Program-made: the position numbers and the translations under genes | IMG/VR virus record: IMGVR_UViG_3300044641_007713 | Coordinates: 1-36,465 of that record | Length of the DNA stretch: 36,465 bases | Source of the DNA: a virus | Reading direction: 5' to 3' (one strand) | The notes under the pieces: generated by a model | Databases searched by the model: none | What the model was told of the DNA's origin: nothing | What the model saw: the letters and a program-made list of their open reading frames with translations, nothing else | Shown here: in pieces, positions 6,762-13,917 of the stretch | How positions within the stretch are numbered: the first letter of the stretch is position 1 | How the letters are laid out: the number at the start of each line of letters is the position of its first letter

Positions 6762-8581
6762 TTGGCCTGGTCCCAGCTATCCCCGACCTTAGCTTCTGCC
6801 AGCGCTGGAATATCCCCCAACCACTGCGCTTCAGCATCTTCCATGACTGACTGGAGCTGGAGCACCCACGCCTCAGCATGTTCCTCTGCAACTAGCAAAA
6901 TCACTTCGTCATGCACCACGCCAGCCAAACGCACAACATCTTCTCCGTCAGCCTTAAGTAAAGGCCACAACTTTCCAAGCGTCCGCTTTAGTACAGCCGC
7001 GCCAGCTCCCTGAATTGGCGTATTACAACGAGTAGTCAGCTTGTTGTGCTCCCCTGGAAGAATCCGCCGCATACCAGACACCCGAATCCGCACTTCACCT
7101 TTGCCCTTGCTGTTATCCGCAGCGTTAGCAGCCTTCCGTTGCCACTGATTGATCCCCTTATAAGCGAAGTGAAACTCCTGCCTAATTGCACCAGCCTCAT
7201 CCAATTCCATTTGGATCCCCATTGTTGCTGCATAGTTACGCAACCCTTTTGCACCGCTCCCATACAGCAATCCGAAATTTGCCGACTTCGCAGTTTGGCG
7301 TTGTTCTTTTGTAACCTCATCCTCAGCTACCCCATAAATTTGCATCGCGGTAAATGTGTGCAGATCTTTCCCTTCTTGGAACGCCTTAGTCATAAGCGGA
7401 TCCTCAGCCTCAGCTGCTGCAAGCCGCATCTCCATCCCGCTATAGTCCGCCACTACTAACTTCCAACCGGCTGGAGCCTGCACACAAGCCCGAAACCGCA
7501 CATCACGCGGAATCTGCTGGAGGTTGGGACTCATGCACGACATTCTTCCTGTATCTGCACCAAGTTGTAAATAACTGGCCCGTATAAAACCGTCAGCCGC
7601 AACATTCTTTTCAAGCGTCTCAGCCATCTGCCTACGCTTTTCCACCCGCTTCCACCGCAGATAATCCGCAATACACTTGTGCTCTCCTACATATTCCTGA
7701 AGCGCAGATTTGCTGGCACTGTGCTTACCAGTCTTCGGATCGATCGACGCTTTGCCCAACAACGCCGAAAACTTAACAAGCAACTGTGCAGGACTGTTAA
7801 GGTTAAACACCTCAGGATCTGGCTTACCTTTCTTTTCAGATCGTGTCTGGTACTTCAGGTTGCCAAACACGTCCCGGTGTAGTTTGAAACCCTCAGGCAA
7901 AGCGGCATCGAAGTCTTCAATAAACCGATCCCCAACTTCCTTGTGCTCAATATCCAAATCCTCGATGAGTTTAACAAGCGACTCCTTATTAAAGGGAAGC
8001 CCTGTTCGCCACAGTTGCGCCATCGACTGGAGCGCCGCACACTCCAAAAACCACGCTGGTGCAAGCTTCTCCACAGCCATCCGCTGCTGGATCGGCTTCA
8101 TCAACTCAGTCAATACGACAACATCCTTGGCCGCATATTCCATTTGGTCCATGGACAGATCACCGGACCAGTCACTTTTCTGCTGTTCTTTAGAAATGTC
8201 GTAACGCAGGTAACGCTTAACCACGTACTGCAGACCGTGTTTCAGGTTCGGCAGCCCGTTGGTAAGAATGCGACTAGCCAGCATGGTACAAAGCACCTGC
8301 CCTGCAGGATGAATTTCGTACTCCTGCAGCCATCCCAGGTCAAACACCGCGTTGTGCGCAACCCAAGTCCGCTCTTCGTTAAAAAACTCCTCCAGTACAA
8401 TCCAGTCGTTGTCGTCCAACTGCCAGCAATCGATCACCACAGGCGTCTGCCCCAGTGTGCAGAGCTGGAGCAGTCTCAACCCACCAAAGGTCGGCTGGAG
8501 CCCCGTGGTCTCAACGTCAAATGCAACAGTAGTAGCCCTCTCTAAAGTGGAGAGATGCTCGATGCCAAAGAGAATTTCCAT
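6758..8581 (-). CDS. polA: DNA polymerase I (family A) with 3'-5' exonuclease
   Basis: A 607-residue replicative polymerase. The proofreading exonuclease domain (about 1-170) has VAFDVETTG (Asp22, Glu24), VAHNAVFDLGWL and YAAKDVVVL (Asp153). The polymerase domain shows motif A VVADYSGMEMRLAA (Asp379), motif B RQTAKSANFGLLYG and motif C GVVHDEV (Asp558). It lacks a 5'-3' nuclease domain, like other phage PolA. The residue equivalent to E. coli Phe762 is Phe436, i.e. the ancestral state and not the Tyr or Leu variants used to class environmental viruses. It copies the phage genome together with the prim-pol/helicase and ssDNA-binding protein. Upstream gap is 44 bases. Confidence 0.95.
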   Translation of the reverse strand: MEILFGIEHLSTLERATTVAFDVETTGLQPTFGGLRLLQLCTLGQTPVVIDCWQLDDNDWIVLEEFFNEERTWVAHNAVFDLGWLQEYEIHPAGQVLCTMLASRILTNGLPNLKHGLQYVVKRYLRYDISKEQQKSDWSGDLSMDQMEYAAKDVVVLTELMKPIQQRMAVEKLAPAWFLECAALQSMAQLWRTGLPFNKESLVKLIEDLDIEHKEVGDRFIEDFDAALPEGFKLHRDVFGNLKYQTRSEKKGKPDPEVFNLNSPAQLLVKFSALLGKASIDPKTGKHSASKSALQEYVGEHKCIADYLRWKRVEKRRQMAETLEKNVAADGFIRASYLQLGADTGRMSCMSPNLQQIPRDVRFRACVQAPAGWKLVVADYSGMEMRLAAAEAEDPLMTKAFQEGKDLHTFTAMQIYGVAEDEVTKEQRQTAKSANFGLLYGSGAKGLRNYAATMGIQMELDEAGAIRQEFHFAYKGINQWQRKAANAADNSKGKGEVRIRVSGMRRILPGEHNKLTTRCNTPIQGAGAAVLKRTLGKLWPLLKADGEDVVRLAGVVHDEVILLVAEEHAEAWVLQLQSVMEDAEAQWLGDIPALAEAKVGDSWDQAK

Positions 8582-8622
8582 GCCTGGTAGGGCGAAGTGA
8601 GTTACTTAAAAGATTTTAGCCG

Positions 8623-8637
8623 GTGCTACTCTAGCAC
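8623..8637. other. Hairpin GTGCTA-CTC-TAGCAC at a stop codon
   Basis: A perfect 6-bp inverted repeat with a 3-base loop spans the TAG stop of the 93-residue zinc-finger gene, 42-56 bases upstream of the polymerase start. It is followed on the minus strand by ACCGGCTAAAATCTTTT. A weak terminator or attenuator between the zinc-ribbon genes and the polymerase is possible. Confidence 0.35.
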
Positions 8638-8907
8638 ACTATCAAACTCCCGCGCCGAGCAAAGCTCAGCCATCACGGTCCCAGCCTCTGGAATCCCGAG
8701 CGTGCAACGGTGATGCCAATGCACACACTGCTGGCACACACCACCATCCTCCAGCGGCTTGTACTTTTGCCGATGCCACGCCTGGCGCTTTTCCTCCCTT
8801 CCCGCTGGTGAAGTGCTGTAACACTTACAGCAGTACACAGCACTGATGGTCTTGTTGCCGCAGGTAAGGCACAGCCTCTGCGTAAGTCGAAGAACAGGTG
8901 TTTTCAT
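8626..8907 (-). CDS. Cys-rich zinc-finger protein
   Basis: A 93-residue protein with three clusters of zinc ligands: CLTCG, YCCKC, and CQQCVHWHHRCTLG near the C-terminus, plus a final Cys in LCSAREF. At least two metal sites are likely. It overlaps the preceding gene by ATGA and is the gene directly upstream of DNA polymerase. The last cluster, C-x2-C-x4-H-x2-C, resembles zinc sites of small phage DNA/RNA-binding proteins. Exact function unknown. Confidence 0.7.
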   Translation of the reverse strand: MKTPVLRLTQRLCLTCGNKTISAVYCCKCYSTSPAGREEKRQAWHRQKYKPLEDGGVCQQCVHWHHRCTLGIPEAGTVMAELCSAREFDSVLE

Positions 8908-9119
8908 GAAAAGTGAACACGTAAAAATCCAGAAAGGCGCTCCAGTTTGCTGCTTTTAGCACCGCGATGCACAACAGACCCCGCAGGCAATTCCACCTCA
9001 ACAGTGAACACCCGTGTACCGCAAGCAAGGCAAGTGCGCTGACGCAAGATGGACTCTGTTGTATCCCTACAAGTTCGCGTAACACGAACGTCCAACGAAT
9101 CGCAGCTGGAGCATCTCAT
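8904..9119 (-). CDS. NrdR-like zinc-ribbon protein
   Basis: A 71-residue protein whose first 45 residues (MRCSSCDSLDVRVTRTCRDT, RQRTCLACGTRVFTVEV) match the N-terminal zinc ribbon of the NrdR repressor: CxxC, then the R-R-C-x2-C-x-RF-type second knuckle. The ATP-cone domain of NrdR is missing, so this is a ribbon-only form with a short basic tail. It could bind DNA near nucleotide-metabolism genes. ATGA overlaps link it to both neighbours. Confidence 0.7.
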   Translation of the reverse strand: MRCSSCDSLDVRVTRTCRDTTESILRQRTCLACGTRVFTVEVELPAGSVVHRGAKSSKLERLSGFLRVHFS

Positions 9120-9352
9120 TCGTCGTCAGGATCACAGTTGTCAAAGTAAAAACCTTGGAGCCGCTCCACAATGTCGTGGGCTGCCACCAGCTGCGTAAAG
9201 AACTGTTCGCTGAGCACGTAGCTGGTGGTGCGGTGCTTGCAGTCGTAACACTGATTCCGGCGTCGCTTGGCCCTGCCGTTGTAGGTCTTCTCCTGCATCA
9301 CCAAACGCATTACCCCAGCGCACTTGGGGCAACGCTGTTCCCCTAAATTCAT
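9116..9352 (-). CDS. Zinc-ribbon protein
   Basis: A 78-residue protein with CPKCAG at its N-terminus and a second knuckle CYDCKHRT about 25 residues later, separated by a basic stretch NGRAKRRRNQ, then a helical C-terminus ending in acidic residues. This is a second NrdR-type zinc ribbon next to the previous one. It is coupled by ATGA overlaps on both sides. DNA binding is inferred. Confidence 0.7.
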   Translation of the reverse strand: MNLGEQRCPKCAGVMRLVMQEKTYNGRAKRRRNQCYDCKHRTTSYVLSEQFFTQLVAAHDIVERLQGFYFDNCDPDDE

Positions 9353-9591
9353 TGATCCCTGTAAGCCTCCGTAGCAAGCGTGTTAATAAGCCGGTTGAGG
9401 TACCAGTGGGCCTTCTTGGCATCCTCATAAGGATTCTGCTTAAGCCACATCCGACTGAGGTATTTGATGACCTGCCATTGCAGGCCCCCAACCACCGGAT
9501 CAGGTGCATGTCGCACCCAATCCTCAATCACATAAATCACCTCAGTATTTCCAGCCGTGTAATGACTGGGATGGTTAACTGGATCGCTCAT
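9349..9591 (-). CDS. DUF3310 protein
   Basis: An 80-residue protein of the DUF3310 family, seen in many phages near nucleotide metabolism genes (often annotated as nucleotide kinase, without proof). Hallmarks are VNHPSHYTAG at the N-terminus and GLQWQVIKYLSRMWLKQNP with DAKKAHWYLNRLI, the helical pattern of a MazG-like fold. The start at 9591 gives an ATGA overlap with the dCTP deaminase stop; the upstream ATG at 9624 is therefore rejected. Likely substrate is a nucleotide, by association. Confidence 0.85.
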   Translation of the reverse strand: MSDPVNHPSHYTAGNTEVIYVIEDWVRHAPDPVVGGLQWQVIKYLSRMWLKQNPYEDAKKAHWYLNRLINTLATEAYRDQ

Positions 9592-10097
9592 CCTTTTGAC
9601 CTCTGTACTTTGGTGTCGCCGCAATAGCGGCCTGTTAGTGCGTAACTCTTAGCCGGCAACATCGACATCTTGTGCCAGACAATCTGCCCAATCCGCATCC
9701 CATGCCACAAAGCAACCGGATGCAACGACCGAGCATTTTGCAGCTCCAGCGTCAACCTGCCTTCGTACCCCGGATCCACGTACCCAGCCATCAGGTGCTC
9801 GATCCCCTCCCTGGCACGGGAAGACTTAAGCGCCAGCTGCCCGGCTATACAGTCCGGCACCTTGAAAAACTCCACCGTTTCTGCCAGCACAAACTGGTGC
9901 GGCTGTAGCAGGAAGGGCTGCTCTGGAGCAGTGCCGCGAAGCGACACCGACTCCATTTCACTGGTGCCTTCCACCTCAATCAGTAGATTCTCACCGAGTC
10001 TCACATCTAGACTCGCGGGATTCACAAGGGCCTCATCGAAAGGCGAGACAAGACCCCGCTTGCACAGGGTCCAGATCTCCATATCCGGGAGAATCAA
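9588..10097 (-). CDS. dcd: dCTP deaminase (Dcd family)
   Basis: A 169-residue enzyme of the dCTP deaminase/dUTPase fold, which turns dCTP into dUTP for dTTP supply. Family motifs present: PASLDVRLG (27-35), HQFVLAET (67-74), KSSRAREG (91-98), YVDPGYEGRLTLELQN (106-121) with the catalytic Glu118, and IGQIVWHKM. The reading begins with TTG at 10097, which gives a TTGA overlap with the HTH gene stop and an N-terminus (ILPDMEIW) typical of the family; ATG at 10082 is the alternative. Whether it is mono- or bifunctional (dUTPase) cannot be told here. Confidence 0.9.
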   Translation of the reverse strand: MILPDMEIWTLCKRGLVSPFDEALVNPASLDVRLGENLLIEVEGTSEMESVSLRGTAPEQPFLLQPHQFVLAETVEFFKVPDCIAGQLALKSSRAREGIEHLMAGYVDPGYEGRLTLELQNARSLHPVALWHGMRIGQIVWHKMSMLPAKSYALTGRYCGDTKVQRSKG

Positions 10098-10522
10098 GCG
10101 GTGATCTCCACAGAGGAAGGTGTGCCCTGGGACAGCTGGACATGCTTCCAGGTCTTACCCCACTTGATGCAGTTGATCGTGGTGGCGTGCACCCCAAACT
10201 CCGCGGCAATCTTGGCGACCGACTGGGTACGCGCTGCCAGAGCCCGCTTGATCTCCAGCACCTTCGCCTCAGTCAACACAGCCACCCCACGCTTTCCCTT
10301 GCGGCTGGACTTACGAGTCTTAACTTGAGACTTCGCGGTACGGACCTTCGCCGTACGCTTTGACGTACCAGCTGGAACAGCAATGGTTTGCTCGGTGCTG
10401 CTGGCCTCTAGGTCAACGTGCTGAGCGTTGTGCAGGATGGTGGCGATCTCCTGCTGGTTCTCGGTGATCGTCTGGAGGCTGTCGGCGATGATCCGGGCTT
10501 GTGTGTCAGAAAGGATGAGCAT
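10094..10522 (-). CDS. Helix-turn-helix DNA-binding protein
   Basis: A 142-residue protein with an N-terminal helical segment, a very basic central linker (SKRTAKVRTAKSQVKTRKSS) and a C-terminal helix-turn-helix: LTEAKVLEIKRALAARTQSV, then KIAAEFGVHATTINCIKWGK, typical of Hin/NUMOD1-like HTH modules (AxxFGVxxxTINxIxxGKxW). It may be a transcription regulator of the leftward block or the DNA-recognition remnant of a homing endonuclease. Upstream, the previous gene ends 29 bases away and TACATT is a possible -10. Confidence 0.75.
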   Translation of the reverse strand: MLILSDTQARIIADSLQTITENQQEIATILHNAQHVDLEASSTEQTIAVPAGTSKRTAKVRTAKSQVKTRKSSRKGKRGVAVLTEAKVLEIKRALAARTQSVAKIAAEFGVHATTINCIKWGKTWKHVQLSQGTPSSVEITA

Positions 10523-10551
10523 GTTCTTAGGAGTGAACGGTTGTTAATGTA

Positions 10552-10878
10552 CTACGCGAAGAAGCGGGGATCCTGCTTCTTGAGCAGATTGATGCGGGAA
10601 AGCGGCAGCTTGAGGACTTCGCACATTGCCATCTCGGCCAGCTTGCTGGAGCAAATGCTGTCGCTGGTGGCAAAGACGTAGATAAGGTGCCGGTAGAGCT
10701 GGGTCAGAGTCCGAGCTTTGACCCAGTGGGTGTCGCCTGGAATGGGCTCCAGTCCTACCTCCCAATCGTCGTAGTCGTCCGCATTGCGAATCTCACGAGA
10801 CTCAGCACTACCGATAAGGCGACTGGAGCGGTTGCCAGTTGTCGATTCGCTCGGAGAGCATTTTTCGTAGGCCGGCAT
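10552..10878 (-). CDS. Small hypothetical protein
   Basis: A 108-residue protein; the first 30 residues are Ser/Thr-rich and overlap the previous gene by 71 bases, so the true start may lie further in, but no in-frame ATG or GTG is found there. The core (DDYDDWEVGLEPIPGDTHWV, then helices with two Cys) looks folded. It ends with TAG followed by TAC, as do four other genes here. Function unknown. Confidence 0.55.
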   Translation of the reverse strand: MPAYEKCSPSESTTGNRSSRLIGSAESREIRNADDYDDWEVGLEPIPGDTHWVKARTLTQLYRHLIYVFATSDSICSSKLAEMAMCEVLKLPLSRINLLKKQDPRFFA

Positions 10879-11047
10879 CGGTAGCAGGAATCACGTCTTC
10901 ATCAGAAAGGTAGAAGGAGCCTCGGCACACGGCAGGCACCCAGTGGGGCGCGACTGCCACAAGCTCCATCTCCTCCACCAAGGCCTCAACGGTGAGGCAG
11001 TTGTCAACACCAAACGACAGGTCAATAACCTCAAGAATCTGTCTCAC
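10808..11047 (-). CDS. Small acidic protein
   Basis: A 79-residue protein starting with GTG at 11047, giving a GTGA overlap with the preceding stop; the ATG further upstream would lie deep in the previous gene. Sequence: MRQILEVIDLSFGVDNCLTV, then an acidic helix and FYLSDEDVIPAT. Function unknown. It is coupled to its upstream neighbour. Confidence 0.65.
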   Translation of the reverse strand: MRQILEVIDLSFGVDNCLTVEALVEEMELVAVAPHWVPAVCRGSFYLSDEDVIPATDAGLRKMLSERIDNWQPLQSPYR

Positions 11048-11283
11048 TGGTGCACCTCTACAGCAGGGCTGCGGCACTCAAGCTGTTCGAGCCACTGGTC
11101 CCAGCTCATCTTGAGGAACTGGGCAAGGTCGTCTAGCTGAGCAAGTTGTGCAAGGTGGTAGCCGGGATCCTGCCCAGCAGCCTCGGTTTCGACAATCGCC
11201 TGGCGCAGCAGGTGCTGGCTCCAAGTGACGGCGAAATACCACCTGGACAGGTTTTCGTTTGGAACGCTGGTGTGGGTAGCCAT
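11044..11283 (-). CDS. Small helical protein
   Basis: A 79-residue, Gln/Leu-rich helical protein (FAVTWSQHLLRQAIVETEAA, then HLAQLAQLDDLAQFLKMSWD). It is the first gene after a 219-base gap that carries promoter-like and palindromic elements, so it probably heads the segment running down to 5289. No family recognised. The ATG at 11283 lacks a clear ribosome-binding site. Confidence 0.6.
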   Translation of the reverse strand: MATHTSVPNENLSRWYFAVTWSQHLLRQAIVETEAAGQDPGYHLAQLAQLDDLAQFLKMSWDQWLEQLECRSPAVEVHQ

Positions 11284-11502
11284 GGGCGTGTGTAACAGAA
11301 ACAGAGCGAGAGCTGTCTGCCCTCGCCCTGTAGTGTTGCACAGAAACAGCCCCCGTCAACCCCGCTTTGTTGTAATCCGTTACACGGCCTTAGGCGCTAA
11401 GCTTTGGGTCCAATGATTCTCAGGAGTCACTGGGCATTCCGTAGTTGGGAGAGGCTGCGGTGAGGCCGGCACCTCGTGAGGACCGGCCACCTTTCCCCCT
11501 AA
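11284..11502. promoter_or_regulatory. Leader gap in leftward block with repeats and hairpins
   Basis: Between the 79-residue gene and the 29-residue gene lie: ACAGAAACAG twice (11295-11304 and 11340-11349); an inverted repeat TGTAA-TCCG-TTACA (11371-11384); a minus-strand TTGACG (about 11353-11358) that could be a -35; GCGAG/CTCGC hairpin arms just upstream of the start; and a GC-rich hairpin at 11464-11488. I read this as the control region between two leftward transcription units. No additional convincing gene is seen. Confidence 0.45.
11464..11488. terminator. GC-rich nested hairpin, possible terminator of leftward unit
   Basis: GGCCGG (11464-11469) pairs with CCGGCC (11483-11488) and CCTC pairs with GAGG inside it, giving a nested stable hairpin 15 bases after the stop of the 29-residue gene. 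No U-run follows on the minus strand, so termination without a U-tract, or mRNA protection, is the likely role. Confidence 0.4.
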
Positions 11503-11592
11503 TTACGGCAGGATCTTGGACGCCAGCCACAGCGCCAAGCAGCACGCCACGACGTAGCCCACCAGCAGATCGAACATCAGGGGCAGCGTCAT
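11503..11592 (-). CDS. 29-aa membrane micro protein
   Basis: ATG at 11592 overlaps the stop of the preceding gene (ATGA) and opens a 29-residue reading frame that is almost entirely one membrane span: MTLPLMFDLLVGYVVACC, ending LWLASKILP. Overlap coupling, hydrophobicity and a nearby downstream hairpin support it. Single-span micro proteins of phages can act as holins, superinfection-exclusion or envelope-targeted factors; none can be chosen here. Confidence 0.55.
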   Translation of the reverse strand: MTLPLMFDLLVGYVVACCLALWLASKILP

Positions 11593-11849
11593 TGGCCCTC
11601 CAGCTCGGCGGCGATGGCGAGAAGCTGATCGCGCACCTTGCAACGATTGCGAATGGCGGCAAGTGAAAAGGATCCTTTGTCGATGTCATTAGGCTCCGGC
11701 ACCACCTGATCCGCAGCAGCGCGAAGGGCACCGGCAACATCGGACTTGATCTGTCCAATCGACTTAGGACAGGCGTAATACGGCGCGTCATAGCGATTGA
11801 GCGTTACGGCATTTAGAACTGCTTCAGCGGCGGGAGACAGATCAGACAT
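11589..11849 (-). CDS. Small helical protein, picocyanophage type
   Basis: An 86-residue protein starting at ATG 11849 (TGATG with the upstream stop; GTG at 11852 would give GTGA). The pattern LSPAAEAVLNAV, then DVAGALRAAADQVVPEPN and a final helix with RDQLLAIAAELE is a recurring one among picocyanobacterial phage accessory proteins as I recall them. Fully helical, no catalytic motif. Function unknown. Confidence 0.7.
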   Translation of the reverse strand: MSDLSPAAEAVLNAVTLNRYDAPYYACPKSIGQIKSDVAGALRAAADQVVPEPNDIDKGSFSLAAIRNRCKVRDQLLAIAAELEGQ

Positions 11850-12313
11850 CACTCAGCCTCCTGTTGCGGCACAGGCAGCGCCCAATAAGGGAGCCAGTGG
11901 GTGTGAACGGATGGATCAGGCACGCACAGGCAGTAGTGATAGTTCACCGGGTGAAACATCCAGCAGGTCCCTTGGTCATCCAACTCATTCAGTTCCCGCT
12001 TGGGCAGCCGCTCGGCGACGGGCACCGGCTCGATGGCGGGGCGACCCCAGCGGGCGAGGACGGCGCGGGCGTAATCCTTGTCGGTGCTGAAAGGGTCTTC
12101 AAACACAGCAACGGCCAAGGCCATCAGCTCCTCATCCGTCGGCCCCTGCGGCTCGGGTTGGGCCAGGGCGGCGGCAGTACGGTCAAGCATTGAGCAATCG
12201 GGATCACACTTAGGCCATAAACTTTCGTTTGCCGCTATTTCGCCTGCCTGCTCGGCGAACAGCAAAAGCTCAGCGCACAGCGCTCGCCAGTTGGTGGGTG
12301 TGGGGTTAGTCAT
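11849..12313 (-). CDS. DUF551-like accessory protein
   Basis: A 154-residue protein. The N-terminal half is helical (WRALCAELLLFAEQAGEIAA) with two Cys. The C-terminal half resembles the DUF551 pattern: PVAERLPKRELNELDDQGTC, W and FHPVNYHYCLCVPDP, closing with THWLPYWALPVP, where the final THW-P-PYW-P signature is characteristic. Function of DUF551 is not known. It is joined by overlaps to both neighbours. Confidence 0.7.
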   Translation of the reverse strand: MTNPTPTNWRALCAELLLFAEQAGEIAANESLWPKCDPDCSMLDRTAAALAQPEPQGPTDEELMALAVAVFEDPFSTDKDYARAVLARWGRPAIEPVPVAERLPKRELNELDDQGTCWMFHPVNYHYCLCVPDPSVHTHWLPYWALPVPQQEAE

Positions 12314-12642
12314 TCAGGAAGCGCCTCCAATGCGCGGCGGATGGTGTGCTCGTCTTCGAGATCTGGGCCTAACCGATTAAGGCGCAAGAGAGCATCCAAC
12401 GCCTGCTCCTTCAGGCTCGGCGGTTTGGGGCGGCGTGCTGCACGCATAGCACCACTGGAACAGGGCTGATTGTTTTCTATTAGCAACCACTCACAGCAAG
12501 CATCCAACTCCCTGTCAGCCCCCCATTGGGCGGCGCGGGCAGCTATGGACTCAGTAAGAGTGCAGTAGTCCTGATGGCGGCCTTCCATGATCCACTGCTG
12601 CACCAGCTCCGGCGGTGGGGTGATCGGGTGTTGGTCAGTCAT
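12310..12642 (-). CDS. Small protein, paralogue A
   Basis: A 110-residue protein with blocks ITPPPELVQQWIMEG, ARAAQWGADRELDACCEWL, RAARRPKPPSLKEQALDALL and IRRALEALPE. The same four blocks in the same order occur in the adjacent gene, so the two are tandem paralogues. Similar proteins are frequent in picocyanobacterial phages to my knowledge. Function unknown. Confidence 0.75.
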   Translation of the reverse strand: MTDQHPITPPPELVQQWIMEGRHQDYCTLTESIAARAAQWGADRELDACCEWLLIENNQPCSSGAMRAARRPKPPSLKEQALDALLRLNRLGPDLEDEHTIRRALEALPE

Positions 12643-12985
12643 TGGGCAGGGTCTCCAGTGCTTGGCGAATGATCGGGATGTCCTCAGGCTCTAGTTCAAT
12701 TCGGCCATCAAGAGTTGTGCCATTTTCAACCAAGATTCGGAGCGCCTGCTCCTTCAAGCTCGGCGGCTTGGGGCGACGGGCGGCGCGGAGGGACAGCACC
12801 TCGCCAAGGTTTTCCCGCTTTCCGGCGCCCAGCCACTCACAACACGCCTCCAGCTCCTGGTCGGCGCCCCATTGGGCCGCTTTGCTGGCGATCCACTGAT
12901 CTTTCGGTCCCCACGCTTCTGGACAGTCAAAAGAAGTAGTCCATTGGCGCACCAGCTCCGGCGGTGGGGTGATGGGATGGGTCAT
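12635..12985 (-). CDS. Small protein, paralogue B
   Basis: A 116-residue protein, paralogue of the next gene, sharing ITPPPELVRQW, KAAQWGADQELEACCEWLGA, RAARRPKPPSLKEQALRIL and IRQALETLP. The spacing between blocks 2 and 3 and before block 4 differs slightly. An 8-base overlap links it to paralogue A. The conserved ACCEWL and PPSLKEQAL blocks suggest a helical bundle, not an enzyme with an obvious active site. Confidence 0.75.
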   Translation of the reverse strand: MTHPITPPPELVRQWTTSFDCPEAWGPKDQWIASKAAQWGADQELEACCEWLGAGKRENLGEVLSLRAARRPKPPSLKEQALRILVENGTTLDGRIELEPEDIPIIRQALETLPND

Positions 12986-13305
12986 CGGCTGGCCTCCTGC
13001 TCAAGCCAGCGGACGGCGTTGTATCCGCAATCGTTCTCCCCCATCCACGCCGCCACCTCGCGGATTGCGGCGCGGGCTTCGCTACGCCAACCTTCCTGAG
13101 TGTTCGAGGGGCCGTAAACCGCCTTGACCAGCCGCTCCACCAGCGAGCCGGCAGGATCTGAACTATCTGGTTTTTCCGGATGGTTCGCCTCCAACGCCTC
13201 GACCCTGGCGCGGAGTTCTAAAGCAGCGCAAACAAGATCATTGCCGCCAAGTTGACGACGCTCAAGATTGACCCACTGCTCTGGCGTTGCTTTGTAGTCA
13301 GTCAT
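12982..13305 (-). CDS. Small helical protein with coiled coil
   Basis: A 107-residue protein: MTDYKATPEQWVNLERRQLG, then a short coiled coil ELRARVEALEANH, a Pro/Ser/Asp linker, and a C-terminal helical region with AREVAAW-type residues (AAIREVAAWMGENDCGYNAV). The N-terminal YKATPEQW block recurs at the start of many picocyanophage accessory proteins. Joined by ATGA overlaps on both sides. Function unknown. Confidence 0.7.
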   Translation of the reverse strand: MTDYKATPEQWVNLERRQLGGNDLVCAALELRARVEALEANHPEKPDSSDPAGSLVERLVKAVYGPSNTQEGWRSEARAAIREVAAWMGENDCGYNAVRWLEQEASR

Positions 13306-13568
13306 TCGGTGATTTCGTTGATGACGGCGTGTTCGCCAATGATTGCTAGGGCAGCCCGGTTGTAAGCCAGGGCTGCCTCGCGTTCGGTGGCATGGTTACC
13401 GAGGTAGTAGCGCCCACCCCGGTAACCCAGTGCTGCCCGCCACGGCAGCTTGGGGTTGGTACTGCGTGAGACACCTCGATAGACGCTGGCGCGGTTGGCA
13501 GGCCGCGGCCGATTGGCCATCGACAGGTAGTAAGCCTCCTTGGTGCCGCTGCAGTTGAAGTACCCCAC
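13302..13568 (-). CDS. AP2-domain DNA-binding protein
   Basis: An 88-residue protein consisting mainly of one AP2 domain: SVYRGVSRSTNPKLPWRAAL, then YRGGRYYLGNHATEREAALA and AYNRAALAIIGEHAVIN. AP2 domains bind DNA and in phages usually accompany HNH homing nucleases; the nuclease part is absent here. The reading starts with GTG at 13568; an ATG at 13520 with AAGGAGG 14 bases upstream is an alternative and keeps the whole AP2 domain. A GTGTTACACT element lies just upstream. Confidence 0.8.
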   Translation of the reverse strand: MGYFNCSGTKEAYYLSMANRPRPANRASVYRGVSRSTNPKLPWRAALGYRGGRYYLGNHATEREAALAYNRAALAIIGEHAVINEITE

Positions 13569-13589
13569 GAACTCATGTCGAGTGTAACA

Positions 13590-13853
13590 CTAGTCTACAG
13601 GGACACCAAGAATTTCGGGCTGCAGGTCAGTCATGACTGACACGTCTGCCCCATGCCGCAGCGCCTGCCCCACTAGGTAGTGGAACGAGTCCACGGCATC
13701 CTCACAGCACTCGATCTGGTACTCCTCCACCTCGGAGGCCACTCCACGCTTGAACCAGCAGATCCGCACCACAGCCAAGAGATGTCTTGGTGTGGTGGCG
13801 ACGGTGTAGTCCAGTGTCGGCCTGCGGGGTTTCTTCGGACGAGGCTTGGTCAT
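13590..13853 (-). CDS. Small hypothetical protein
   Basis: An 87-residue protein beginning at the ATG at 13853, which has GGAAAG eight bases upstream; longer in-frame readings lack such a site. Basic start (MTKPRPKKPRRPTLDYTVAT), then an alpha/beta-like core with a Cys pair (QIECCEDAVDSFHYLVGQAL). Function unknown. Confidence 0.65.
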   Translation of the reverse strand: MTKPRPKKPRRPTLDYTVATTPRHLLAVVRICWFKRGVASEVEEYQIECCEDAVDSFHYLVGQALRHGADVSVMTDLQPEILGVPVD

Positions 13854-13917
13854 GGGTGGATCTTTCCAAAACACCCACGCGACAACCCGCATGAGCCCTA
13901 GGAAAAAGTTAGGCGCG

